From: Epiperipatus broadwayi
Taxonomy: Eukaryota > Onychophora > Udeonychophora > Euonychophora > Peripatidae
Length of the DNA: 64,000 bases
Direction of reading: 5' to 3'
Assembly (NCBI GenBank): GCA_028023455.1
Contig: JAQFVV010012405.1
Coordinates: 8,940,923-9,004,922 of the forward strand
Shown: one piece after another, positions 1 through 10,529 of the stretch
Position numbering within the stretch: position 1 is the stretch's first letter
Layout: every line of letters starts with the position of its first letter
Position numbers and translations under genes: made by a program
Notes under the pieces: model-generated
The model's database searches: none
Seen by the model: the letters and a program-made list of their open reading frames with translations, nothing else
What the model was told of the DNA's origin: nothing

Positions 1-99
1 GGTTTAATTTTCACTATAAGGTAAAAAAACTGCACTAGAATGTAGAGTGAAGAAAACAATTATCTAAATGAAAAAGTTGTAAACTGACTTTTAAATATA

Positions 100-548
100 G
101 GGAATTTGAACTCAGACTTTCAAGCACCTTTCAACCATCCACACTATCTCATACACATGAGCACACACATGTAGAAAGGATGAATAATCACCAAGATGTG
201 TATTTTGTGCTGAACCAGCACTCATTAGTTGGTCCAGATTATCATGGGATTTGGGCTTTAGATCATCAGATTTTCAATGATATGGATGGCTGAAGAGTTG
301 GAGGTTGGAATATATTGAAGCCTGTCCATTAAAGTATGAAGATTTGCTGTCGTAATATAAACTGAGCACTGATTATATACCTGTGTGAGAGTTGATAATC
401 TGGACCAACTGATGAGTGCTGGTTCAACATGAAATACATATATTGGTGATTAATAATCTTTTCTACATGTGTGTGGTTATGTGTATCAGTGCTATAAGAT
501 AGCATGGATAGTTGAAAGGTGCTTAAAAGTCTGAGTTCAAATTCCTTA
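100..548 (+). repeat. Foldback SINE-like element with tRNA-like arms (S1)
   Basis: The left arm (about 100-244) is the reverse complement of the right arm (about 393-548), with a ~150-bp core between them. The right arm reads in tRNA order: a degenerate A-box near 501-515, then a B-box-like TCTGAGTTCAAATTCC near 531-546. The core phrase 'cagattttcaatgatatgg' recurs at about 2.8 kb and 22.44 kb, so this is a dispersed family. Chance ORFs across it have no coding support. The arrangement could be a SINE with an inverted partial copy or a true foldback element; I see no clear TSD here. Confidence 0.6.
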
Positions 549-1259
549 TATTTACAATTAAGCTCCAGGTATATGAAGAGTGCCTGTGTTTCAAATATTA
601 AACTGTCTTTTAATGAAAACATTATGAGAATGTCTTTGATTGACATAGAGTGCATGTGCACACACAAGATGTTTCACAACCTTTCTGAAAAGTTGATTGA
701 TGAAAAAACATTTTAAAAGTGAAATTAAATGATTTTTTTATTAGGGCAAATTTGTTTTTACCTTTAGATCTTTTTAATTTCTTTATGATGCATCTTAACA
801 GATTTAAAATGTAGGGTCAAAAAAAAACAAATTCTAAGAAAGAAAGTTGAAATATTCCGACTGGTATAGTTAAGTCAACATTCCTGAATTTTTCTTAGAG
901 TTTACATTTTTACTTTACGCTTTAAAAACTTTTAGTTTTTATTAAAATCAATATACAGTAACTATAGAAATTGTATAGTTTATATATATTTGATATGTAT
1001 TAGATACTTCCTATTTAAGTGATTATTGTGGATGAAAAGTGGAGTAAGCTGGAGGCCTGGAGCAAATTAATTTTAAATACATGTGTTTTAATATAAGATA
1101 CAATAAATAGATGATGCAATGAAAGTCTTCTGGAATTAATTAATTCATTGCACCAGATCCTGGTATTTTGAGATTTTATATTTTTTATTCAAAATGGAAG
1201 AAAATTCTAAATCATCTAAATGTTATGTGGTTATATTTCATATAAATTTTAGAGTATTT
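549..1259. other. AT-rich intergenic stretch, no gene seen
   Basis: AT-rich sequence with short A and T runs. I see no conserved motif, splice-signal pair or repeat arm that I can support. Confidence 0.5.
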
Positions 1260-1493
1260 GTTGATTAGACACCCACACTGCTTGATGATGTAATTTATGT
1301 GCTAAAACACATAACAACGCCATTTATGCAGGAGATTGTATTTTATGGTATGATTTATGTGCTAAAACACATAAAAAACATTGATGAAATAGCGGCGGAC
1401 CGAAAATTTAAAAAAATACAGCCTGGGAATGATCATCTTTTATAATTTTTGCATAGCAACAATGCCATCAAGCGGCGTCTGTGTCTAATCAAC
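1260..1493. mobile_element. Short TIR MITE with two internal palindromes
   Basis: The ends form imperfect terminal inverted repeats of ~28 bp: GTTGATTAGACAC... at 1260 and ...GTGTCTAATCAAC ending at 1493, both extending inward to GCTTGATG/CATCAAGC. Inside, the 20-bp palindrome TTATGTGctaaaaCACATAA occurs at 1295-1314 and again at 1355-1374, exactly 60 bp apart. There is no coding capacity, which fits a non-autonomous DNA transposon. The superfamily is not resolved because I see no convincing TSD. Confidence 0.6.
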
Positions 1494-2520
1494 TATTAGC
1501 AATTTGAATAGGTGAATTGTTAATTCTTTTGTTAATTTAATTGTCAATGCCACATAATTAATCCATGCATCATGGATTACTATATAGGCCATAAGTGATT
1601 AGTTTAATTCTGTAATAAATTCAATTCACACTGGATCACTGAACATAACATTTGTTTGCTAGTCAATTTTAGAAATGTTACTATGGAGACGAGTGAAAGA
1701 CACATGAACCTTGTGGCATAGTGGTGATGTATTTATGTGCCACATCAACAATCTAGAGTTTTAATTGGGACTGAATAAGACTTTTTTAAGGTTCCCTATG
1801 TTTAGAATTTTATATAAGTGATCTGATAGCAGTGAACTTAAATAGCCACACAAAATTGATTGATGACTGGGCATTCACCTATCTTAATTAGTTAGAGTAT
1901 TCATTTAAATCCTAACTCACTCCTAAAGTTGGAGTTTTGCTTTATATGGGCTAACTGAAGGGTTGTTTTTATCTACCAATACATATGAGCACGTGTTAAT
2001 ATAAATTCTAAACTTAGAAATCTTTAGACAGTGAGAAGTACATAATCAATCACGATATATATAGATGTTTGCGCAAGTGAATTTGATATAAAGAATTATT
2101 TTAAACAAATATATTTTTGAAGTAATAAAAGTGTAACAAACTGACACTAAGAAACTTAGAACACAGAGTGAGAGAGGATTAGCAATGTTTCACACTTTAT
2201 AGAATTAAGTATTCCTGCAAGATTTAATAAAGAAGATTAACTTATAATAACAATAAATTTTTCCATTTCTTTTATGTCAAGAGATTTAAAAAGATTGATT
2301 GTGCAAAAATATTTTTACAATATTACCTCCAAATTTTTTTCGCGATTTTTTTTTTTCTAATTTTTTTTTTTTTACTATTGTAGAACCAGTTTTAATCCCC
2401 TAGAACCATTTTCCAATATTAACTATAATCTGACAAAACAGACAGTTTATACACGAGATCGCTTTACATTTGTCATCTTTAATATTTGAATATTAGTGTA
2501 ATTTATATATTTAGAGTTTA
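1494..2520. other. AT-rich intergenic stretch
   Basis: No gene or repeat is recognised. Poly-T and poly-A runs occur at 2335-2375. Sequence from about 2475 is repeated directly near 2950, as part of the SINE-like family flanks. Confidence 0.4.
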
Positions 2521-2527
2521 GATGCAA

Positions 2528-2835
2528 TTATAGGCGATTTGAACACAGACTTTCAAGCTCCCTTCGGCTAGCCACTATCTCATATAATCGATACCCATGA
2601 CCACACACATGAGAAAAAACTGAATAATCGCCAATATAAGTATTTTGTGCTGAACTAGCACTCATCAGTTGGTCCAGATTATCATCTCTGACATATATAT
2701 ATATAATCAGTGCTCGGTTTATTTTAAGATAACAATTCTTCAAACTTTAGTAAACAGGCGCCAATATACTGCACCCTCTAAATCTTCAGCCATCCATACT
2801 ATTGAAAATCTGATGATGCCAGCCCAAATCCTTTG
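2528..2835 (-). repeat. SINE-like element, family of S1 (S2)
   Basis: On the minus strand this carries the family core (CATCAGATTTTC near 2811), the phrase GGACCAACTGATGAGTGC, and a B-box-like end GTCTGTGTTCAAATCGCC at 2533-2550. It is not a foldback: only one tRNA-like arm is present. A direct repeat of the B-box end with its flank (ATTTGAACACAGACTTTC) lies at about 3008-3025, some 475 bp away, so two partial copies are arranged in tandem. Confidence 0.55.
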
Positions 2836-2939
2836 TTGATGCCAATATTATTGTCGTGACCATGTTGTCTTTAAGTCAGTCCAACCCTTATGTATAGGAC
2901 CTTGTCCATTTAATACACAAAAGAGGGATAGGCAGAATA

Positions 2940-3050
2940 CAGATTGAGTCTGTAATATTTGAATACAAGTATAATTAATATACTTGGAGTTTAGATATAA
3001 TTATAGGGGATTTGAACACAGACTTTCAAGCTCCCTTCAGATATCCTCTC
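2940..3050 (-). repeat. Partial copy of the S1/S2 SINE-like family
   Basis: It shares the ATTTGAACACAGACTTTCAA end and the upstream GAGTTTAGAT-ATAATTATAG context with the copy at 2510-2570. Only the tRNA-like end is present. Confidence 0.5.
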
Positions 3051-4835
3051 TATACTTTGCAACTTTTTTATTATTCTATATTAAACAGTATTTGCATAAA
3101 TTATCTTTAATATATAACTTTTAAAGCATTTTAACTAATAAGATAATCATTATTCATTTCGTTAAATTTTTTTATCAGCGCCCACCTCATTTTAACTCCA
3201 CCAAATCACAGTGCCAGTGGAAGGCAGTAAGCAAGATAAGCATGGCCTGAAAGCACTGATACAAGAGGGTGCAAATACAGGGTAGAATTAAAAATATATT
3301 TTTGTTATTAAGAATATTAATAAATGCAACTTGATTCATTATTTCTACAAAATAAGGAAGTTTAAACATATTAAAATAAACAATAACTTCCTGAAATGCA
3401 ATTTGTCAGTTATGTCATCTTATGCTGGGTTTACATAATCCATATTTCACATCATGTTGGTATGTGATGTGAAAATAGAACAGTCCCTTTTATTATTACT
3501 ATCCATACCTTTATATATATATTATTGTGGTTATTTGGTAGCTCTAAAATAATAATAACAATAAACATAACTTCAAAAATTTTATTGGTTTAATTATAAA
3601 AATAATATGAACTTAAATTTATTGTATCAAGCAATATTTAAAAAAATATCCAAGATGTCTTCCCTCATATTTTTATAGCACTTGAAACTCTTGCAATAAT
3701 TTTGGAAAACTCATGGTTTTATATTTAGTTTTAAAAACAGTATGAAGATAACTTAAAAAGAAAAAAAGTGAAGAACTACACTAATAAAATACATAATATT
3801 GTATGCATGTGAATAAATTAATTAAAATATGATCGGTAAAGCAATAATTATATTAGTGTACACATAATGATAAAACTATTTACAGCAGTGATATAAACTT
3901 TTAAGCAATAATTAAATGTGAATGTGCATATATATATTTAAATATAAAGGAATACTATTTTAAAAAATTTATGTAAAGTTATTTTAAATTTGAAATAAAG
4001 TCTTAGTTATTGTGAGAATGGTAAATAAAACAGTTATTTATTTTAACATCTGTAATGTAAATATTTGTTGTAACATTATGATTTGTATATTTAATTTTAT
4101 TAAAGTATAATATTTTATTTATATGTTTTAAAATGTTATGTGCATACCTTTCAACTGTCCTAATGAATAAACAAAATATCTGAAAAATATTCATTTTGAT
4201 AAAATGCATGTAAAAAAATGAAATTTAAGGTGTTTTTGAAATTGAAAATTATAAGCTATTTTGACAACACTTATATGTCAAAAGTTGTTTGCTGCTATAG
4301 TTTAAAGCAAATATTTAAAAAATTGGTATACACCTGCATTTAGAATATTTCTTTTAACTCAGTTTTAAAAATTAATGGATATACTCTTTGTAAACAAGTT
4401 TCTTAATAGTGCTTGCAAATTTCACTTTTCAGAAAATTACTAATTATCTTCTCTACACCTATGCAAATAAAAAAAAACAACTTATTATGATTTTCTTAAA
4501 TTTTACTATGTAAATGGACTGATTTAAAAGATAAAATTTTATCATCATTTATTGTTCTACCAGATCTAATTCTTCTCCATCCTCTGTGATTTTATAAGTA
4601 AGGCACTAAAGGTTTTCAGTAATTTTTAAAGCAAAAACATTCTAAAAGAATTCACCAAGATAAAGATAACTGGAACTGTTAAAGACTTTAAGTGAAATTT
4701 AAGTTATAAAGAATATTTGTTTTTACTTATTATTTATGTAGTTGCTTTATTGAAATAAAGTTTTCACAAGAAGAAAGTTCAAGTAAAAAAAGAGATTATA
4801 TAGGTAATGTAATTTAAATTATATACATTACTATA
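3051..4835. other. AT-rich intergenic stretch
   Basis: I find no gene, splice-bounded exon or recognisable repeat. Short chance ORFs only. Confidence 0.4.
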
Positions 4836-4837
4836 AT

Positions 4838-5375
4838 TTCAATATCATGACTTATCAGTGTAAAATAAATCTTATACTGATTTAATGTACAAGATTTTTG
4901 TTTTATTCATAATCAAATCAGGTGATCAAACCTTATTAAAATTTTTGTAATTAGACGCTTTTTAAAGATTGTAGTATGAACAAAATTGAAAATTTTGTTT
5001 CATGGTATTTTTGTACAAGATAAAAAGAAAGATAAAAATGTTTTTGTGTGTAAGGAAAATGTAAAAAGAAAGAGAGAGAGATGGTGATTTTCCTGGGAGT
5101 GCTCTTCATGCTAGTGTTTCCATGGTCACTATTTTCCATTGTGTTTGTTTCCCTCCCTAGGGGAGAAAAAAGAGCTTTCATTGTGAGAAGAACTATGAAG
5201 GGTGGCATTCACTAGTTCATGATTCTGTCAATATGATTTTTGTGGAAAATTGTTTTGACCAAAATGAGTAAAAATAAAAAGTGAAATTAAGATTTTAATT
5301 GTAGCTAAAGTGAAATCTTAAATTACACTGAATTTGATAGGATTAATCAGGGCTTTTCGATAGAATAAGAGAAAC
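4838..5375 (+). repeat. Dispersed repeat, inverted partner of 14035-14610
   Basis: About 540 bp that reappears as the reverse complement at 14.04-14.61 kb. Shared landmarks include the GTACAAGAT end, an AGAGAGAGAT tract, GGGA(A/G)TGCTCTTCATG and a CCTAGGG-centred segment near 5155. The copies are clearly diverged with small indels. There is no intact ORF, no TIR that I can define and no known family recognised. Confidence 0.55.
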
Positions 5376-5546
5376 AAAAAATAATTATTGGAAATAATTG
5401 TTCTATGCCTTTTACAAATACATATATCATAGAAGATATATATAGTATTAAGTACAATGTGCAAAACACATGAAAATCGCCTGAGGGAAATTCACATTTG
5501 CAGTACACATTCTGATAACACAGACTAACCCTCTTTTGTTTTACAG

Positions 5547-5555
5547 CTTGCTAAG
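5547..5555 (+). other. Possible 9-nt microexon
   Basis: A pyrimidine-rich acceptor (CTCTTTTGTTTTACAG, ending 5546) is followed after nine bases (CTTGCTAAG) by a consensus donor AAG|GTAAGG. In phase 0 the insert would read Leu-Ala-Lys. Both signals are close to metazoan consensus. No neighbouring exons are recognised, so this may be chance. Confidence 0.2.
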
Positions 5556-6094
5556 GTAAGGGAAAAACAAGAGATTCTTAACTATTTTACTTAAGTTATT
5601 GATTGCTGACAAACTGCCAAAAATAATGAGACAAATACAGTTTATTATGTAAATACAAAATAACACATATTGGCACCATTTACTTTGACTGCTTTGCTAT
5701 GCTGATATGATTGATTTGTTCCACAAGTTAAGTTAAAGTTTATATACTTTTTTTGAATAGTATCTGGAAAAATTAATACTACTAAAATTGTTTGTTTACT
5801 GGGTGGAAGTGAAAAGAAAATTGGGTGAAGAGAGATAGATTTAATTGGATTTATAAAGATCAGGAATAATATTGATAATGTTTGGAAAGTGTTTCATTAC
5901 ATCATTTTAAATATAAGAAAGAAATTGTGTGTCTGTGTTACAGCAAGGAAACTTTAAAATTAAGTTGAACATAAGATTAGTTGATTCTTTTATTAGGTTT
6001 GTTATTAAAGAATTATTCCATTTAAGAAAGTGAGTGATTTATTTGAGAAAGAAGATAATGTTTTTGAGGCATAAGATTAGAGAACACGTGTTTA

Positions 6095-6661
6095 TTGATC
6101 ACCATTAAAGTAAAGAAAAGTGAAGCAAAATTAAAATCATTAGAGATGAAGTGTGAACAGATAAAGAAATTATTGAATAGAAATGATAAGGAAGTAGATA
6201 AGGAAATCCAGAAGGTGGAAGAGAATGTTACGGATGAAGTAGGGAAAGTAAACTATGAGACAAAATTGATAGGAGAGTCACTAATTAGAGAATGTGAAGA
6301 TGTAATTGCAAGGAAAAATAGAAACAAGGTATGTAAGAATATGTTTGTCTGGAGCTGTTACAGATATGGTAAAAAAACACGGGAGGAGAGATGTGTATGT
6401 TATGTAGGGACACATAATTTGTCACAACCATTGGAGAGAATAATGGATGAGTATATAGAATTGATTAGGAATTTGGGTAAGATTAAAGCAGGAGTAGGAA
6501 TAGTTGGATTATTACTAAAATTTGACAATAGATATATATTAGATAAGACATGTTTTATAAATGAAAGATTGAAAAAATTGCATGAGAGAAGTGATGTTTA
6601 TGGATGTGTGGGATTTTTTTATTGGAAAGTGAGTTACATAGTAAAGATGGATTGCATTTAA
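6095..6661 (+). pseudogene. LINE ORF1-like remnant, 188 codons open
   Basis: This opens MITIKVKKSEAKLKSLEMKC, rich in Lys/Glu with heptad-like Leu/Ile spacing over residues ~5-60, suggesting a coiled coil as in many LINE ORF1 proteins. A Cys-containing segment (CYRYGKK..ERCVCYVG) lies near residues 86-105. After the stop at 6659-6661, similar charged sequence continues to about 6900 in other frames, so the original ORF1 was longer and is now frameshifted. The endonuclease of the same element follows directly. I assign it by position and composition, not by a recognised domain. Confidence 0.4.
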
Positions 6662-6899
6662 AACAAGGAAGGTGTTTTAAATTTCAGTGTTATCAGAAAG
6701 GAGAAGAATGGACAGGGTGCAAGAAATAAACAAAGAGTAGCTGATTTAGATATACTTGTAGATGTGGAGAGAGAATGGTTCTGTAAAATTAATGGTAAGC
6801 AAGTCATTTATAAATGTATTGGAGAAGAAAGAATCAAAATAATTTATAAAAGACTAGTTAGGAAAGAAGAAATTGTTAAAAATAGGATATTTGAATATG

Positions 6900-7830
6900 C
6901 AAGGTAATAGGAGATCAGAAAAGTGGCTGGAATTAAACAAAGTAATTAGAAATAAAGAGCTTTAGGTACTAGCAGTAGTGGAAACACATCTAAGAAAAGA
7001 AGAACCTACACTGAAAAACATGGTATGGCAGGGTATAAATAGAAATGAAAAAGAAAAAAGGAATGGTGGTATAGGAGTTATGTCAAAAAAAATAATTAAA
7101 TATTGTTAGATATTAAGAATATTTGTGGTTTGAGATAAGGTTAGGAAGACAAGAATGGATTGTGACTGTAGTATATGTAGACACTGGAGATATTCAAACT
7201 ATAATGAAGTGGAACAGTAACATATATGAATCCCTAGCTAAGGATATACAGAGTTTCAAACAAAAGATGAAAAAATAATGGTTATAAGGGATATGAATGG
7301 GCATATTGAAGAAATTGATGATGTAGATAACAAAAATGGACAGCTTTTGAAGAATTTTTGTCAGAAAGTGAGAGCGATAACAAACATAAAAACATATAGT
7401 AATGGAAATATTAGGTTTATAAAAAATGAATTGAATGTGGTAAGGAAGAAATTGAAAAGTGAAAAGGCAAGAGATATGGATAGATGGGCAGCAGAGATGG
7501 TAATAAATTTAGGAATTAGGACATGTTTTAATAAGATGGCACAGAAGAGAGATTTTCCAGATAGTTGGAATAATACAAGAGTAATGCTACTATTTAAAGG
7601 AAAGGGTAATGATCATAGAAAGTTAAGCAATTATAGACTGATAGTGGTAAAATCAGTATCATATAAAGCTTTCACATATATGGAGGCTGGAAAGGTCATA
7701 AAATGGAAGAAAATAATATAGTGAGAGAAATATGCAAGTAGGTTTTCGATTGGATAGATGTATAGGAGATAATTTATTTGTAGTTACACATTTTATAGAT
7801 ATGAGTAGAAATACAAGTAGACTAGTTGAG
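6900..7830 (+). pseudogene. LINE endonuclease/reverse transcriptase ORF2 remnant
   Basis: It begins as an apurinic-type endonuclease (E of VVETHLR near 6985; GGIGVM near 7062-7082), is interrupted by stops near 6964 and 7110, and resumes in the open segment 7278-7721 with RDMNGHIEEIDD. The sequence then jumps to RT fingers (KSEKARDMDRW, PDSWNNTRVMLLF, LSNYRLI). A further frame at 7732 gives MQVGFR.DRCIGDNLF, the RT 'GF..R' block. No YADD-type palm is present before the break at about 7830. A domain order with a missing middle indicates an internal deletion. Confidence 0.6.
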
Positions 7831-8660
7831 GAGAGGGGGGGTTGTTGGTGGAAACCGGAAATAGAAGAAAGCGCGCTGCCTTTGTTTGTTGGGAAGGAGG
7901 AGAAGGGAGGGGGGACGAGGGGCGATCTGGCATGGGGCGGCGAAGGAGGAGGGAAGAGGGAAAGGGGGGAAATGGAAGAAAAAGTGATACGGGAAGGAGG
8001 GGGGGAAGAGGGGTATATACCATTTGGGGCCTTAAGAAACGAGAGAAATTAAAGAAGGGTGTAAGAGGGGTTTTATAAAGGGCAGAGGGGGTGGGGACAG
8101 GATGGGGTTAGAAAGGGGGTGTTTTTGAAAGCAAAGGAGCGAGGGAGGGTGGGCCAAAGGCCAGGGGGGGGCAAGAAGAGAGTGCAAAAGAAGAAAGTCG
8201 AGTTGCAAGGGAGCAAAGAGGGGGGGGGAAGGAAGGGCGAAGTTTGGAAAGAGTACAACAAGGGGGTGGTTAGAGATGTTGAGTTATAGGGCAAGGAATG
8301 GTAGAAGAATAGATCTAATAAAAAGGGAGTTGGAAAAAGGAGAACAGTGGAGGTAAGGTTTGAAAAGAAGTATACGTAAGGGGGAGTTATTAGTAAGCGG
8401 GTTTTAAGGCAACCAAAAAGGAAGGGGTGTTTAGCGCAAGGGAAGGAAGGTTAGTTATGCTTTGTTATGAGTAAAGGCAAGCAGAAAACAAGAGTGTGGA
8501 AGAATAAAAAGCAAATGAGAAAGGGTTCTGGTTTCGCGGTTTGGGAAAGAGGGGGTTTGTAAAGGTCGGAGTGACAAAGTATGTGGAAGGGTGAACGAGA
8601 GGGAAAAGTTGAGAGGAAGGGAAGGTAAGTGCAACTTTCCGGAAATTGGATTCGCCAGGA
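7815..8660. other. Anomalous purine- and G-rich block
   Basis: About 850 bp on the plus strand is almost entirely G and A, with G runs of 5-9 (7833, 7995, 8165, 8220) and GC content far above its surroundings. It starts within the LINE RT and ends near 8650, where AT-rich sequence returns. ORFs through it are low-complexity and not believable. It may be a genuine G-quadruplex or triplex-prone tract, or corrupted assembly over the LINE 3' half. Confidence 0.7.
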
Positions 8661-10520
8661 GAAGATGCCCTGCTTCGGGAATTATCTTCTAAATATTTTT
8701 TTTAATTTAAATTATGCCAGTAATATAGGAGCTAATGTTTATTCTTTTGAAATAATGTGAATATACGATTTTGAATAGCCCAACCAAGCCATGTTTCTGG
8801 GTAAAAATTTTTGAGTAATACCTATATAATTAGATATTTAAATTGCCTATGAACATTAGTATTATATTAGCAAGCAATAAAAAAAATATGAAACCGATGT
8901 TTCATAAGAATAAAAATGGAGGAATAACCGCTTGCCCAGGGGGCTGCAAACATATCCACAGTGAGAAAGAAGATATATGCTTTTACCCCAAACAATAGAG
9001 GAGCGAGGTTTCTTCTTTATACCAGCACGGGGCGTGTAATAGATCGTGGTACGTGTAGATCGTGGTACCCACTATATCCTCAATCATAGTGTTCAAATTT
9101 TATATATATTATTGCGTGCCTTTAAACCCATTTAAAATTTTTGCGTTCATTTCAAATAAGGGAAACATTAGTATCAAACTATAGCCCAAGTTATGTTACA
9201 ATTGTTTATCAAATAATTTGACAAATTGAAACGGCAAAAACAACTCTTGCCACAAACTTAAATAGTATTTTACTACTTAGTTTATATATTATAAGTTATA
9301 TTTTTCAATTCCTTCTTTGGGTTTTCTTGGGTTTTTCTTAAAAGCAGTGTGTGTGTTTAATGCATCAGTTGTTGATATTCAATGTTTTTGGTTTGGGGGT
9401 TCTGTGCGCTCGTTTTACTCATCTCAGGGGTAGGCTTTGTGTGTTTCTTCCTGTTGACTTCTTTTCAGGCCGCAAAGGGTTTTCGCGGCCCGCCAGCTTG
9501 ACAGTGACAAATAACTCTTTATTCTTGCACAAGACCTGGCAAAACAACCAATAATATTAATAATGTTCTTAATAGCATACAAAGATTATTGAAAGCAGAG
9601 TAGAATCCTGAAAGCAGACAAAAAATTGTCATAGCAGAATAATAATAGTCAAATGTAATTTTCAGCTTTATTTATATGGTTTGGAGTTATCAGTAAAATT
9701 CATCCATCACTCATCTTTTGACTTCTTTGATCTATTGGCTATAGATAACTCATTAGAGTTCACTGTGGTTGGAGTTTTTTGGCACAATGCCATATTTGCA
9801 AGCTTTTATTTTTGAATGGGAAGGACATTAAATCATGTCATTTATTTATCTCCTAAATTTAATCTATCAATCTGTTTACAAGCTTTAATAATGTCATTTC
9901 CATTTTAAATAATTGTTAGCAGAAAAAACACCTTATGCTTTTAACCTACTTTTAAAACTAAATTAGAATTAATCGCTTTTATAACTTTTTAGAAAATATA
10001 TTAATTAATTTGGTTTAACAAATTAAATTTATAATTAATTATACTGTATATGTTTATCTGTGAATATAAAATATTTATATAACTTTTTTTAAAAGTTTTA
10101 ATAAAATTTAAATTTTGTTCAGAAATTTTTAACATTACCATGAAGTGTATATATGTGTGCATATATATAGTTATAGTAGCAAGTAATAAATATAATGGAA
10201 TAGAGAAATCATAGATATACCAGATGAGCATGTGATTGTGTTATTTCTGTCACTATCTGTTCAATGTCTTTGAATCAATTTTTCAAAAATGGAATCCAGT
10301 GTAGACAGTCATTGGCAAAGATGTGAAATGTTTATATGAACTGAAAATGTATGGATTTCTTGTTCATGAAGGCCATCTAGAACCCACTGAAGAAATTTAA
10401 ATAAGAAAAAAGGTCATCTTGGATCTAAAAAGGTATAAGCATTCCATGGGTAAATAGGAAAACCAAATAAAAATTACAGATATAGATAAACTTACTGATT
10501 CTTGTTGTTATAATCCTGGG
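8661..10520. other. Intergenic, mostly AT-rich
   Basis: No gene is recognised. A GC-rich hairpin GGCCGC-11 nt-GCGGCC sits at 9468-9490, right after a TTCTTTTCAG acceptor-like string. The 12-mer AGATCGTGGTAC is repeated at about 9041 and 9057. Confidence 0.4.
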
Positions 10521-10529
10521 AAATAAGAT

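Larger units (their letters stand above)
5790..7830 (+). mobile_element. Broken two-ORF non-LTR retrotransposon (LINE), second family
   Basis: A plus-strand LINE distinct from the RTE-like family. In order it holds ORF1-like sequence (6095 to about 6900), an endonuclease start (about 6900-7110, with the phrase VVETHLRKEEP), a GDMNG-like endonuclease motif (7290-7310), then reverse-transcriptase finger sequence (KARDMDRWAAEMV, SWNNTRVMLLFKGKGN, SNYR). Endonuclease C-terminal and early RT sequence is missing around 7370, so an internal deletion is likely. It stops at about 7830 where the composition switches to a G/A-rich block, so the RT palm and 3' end are absent. The clade is not assigned. 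Confidence 0.7.

Noticed and set aside
1295-1374. CRISPR-like array from two identical 20-mers
   Set aside because: Only two units, palindromic, inside a TIR element of an animal genome.
7732-8294. ORFs of 73-106 codons in the G-rich block, on both strands
   Set aside because: They exist only because G/A-rich sequence lacks stop codons on one strand and C/T-rich sequence lacks them on the other; composition is Gly/Glu/Arg or Pro/Ser/Leu only.
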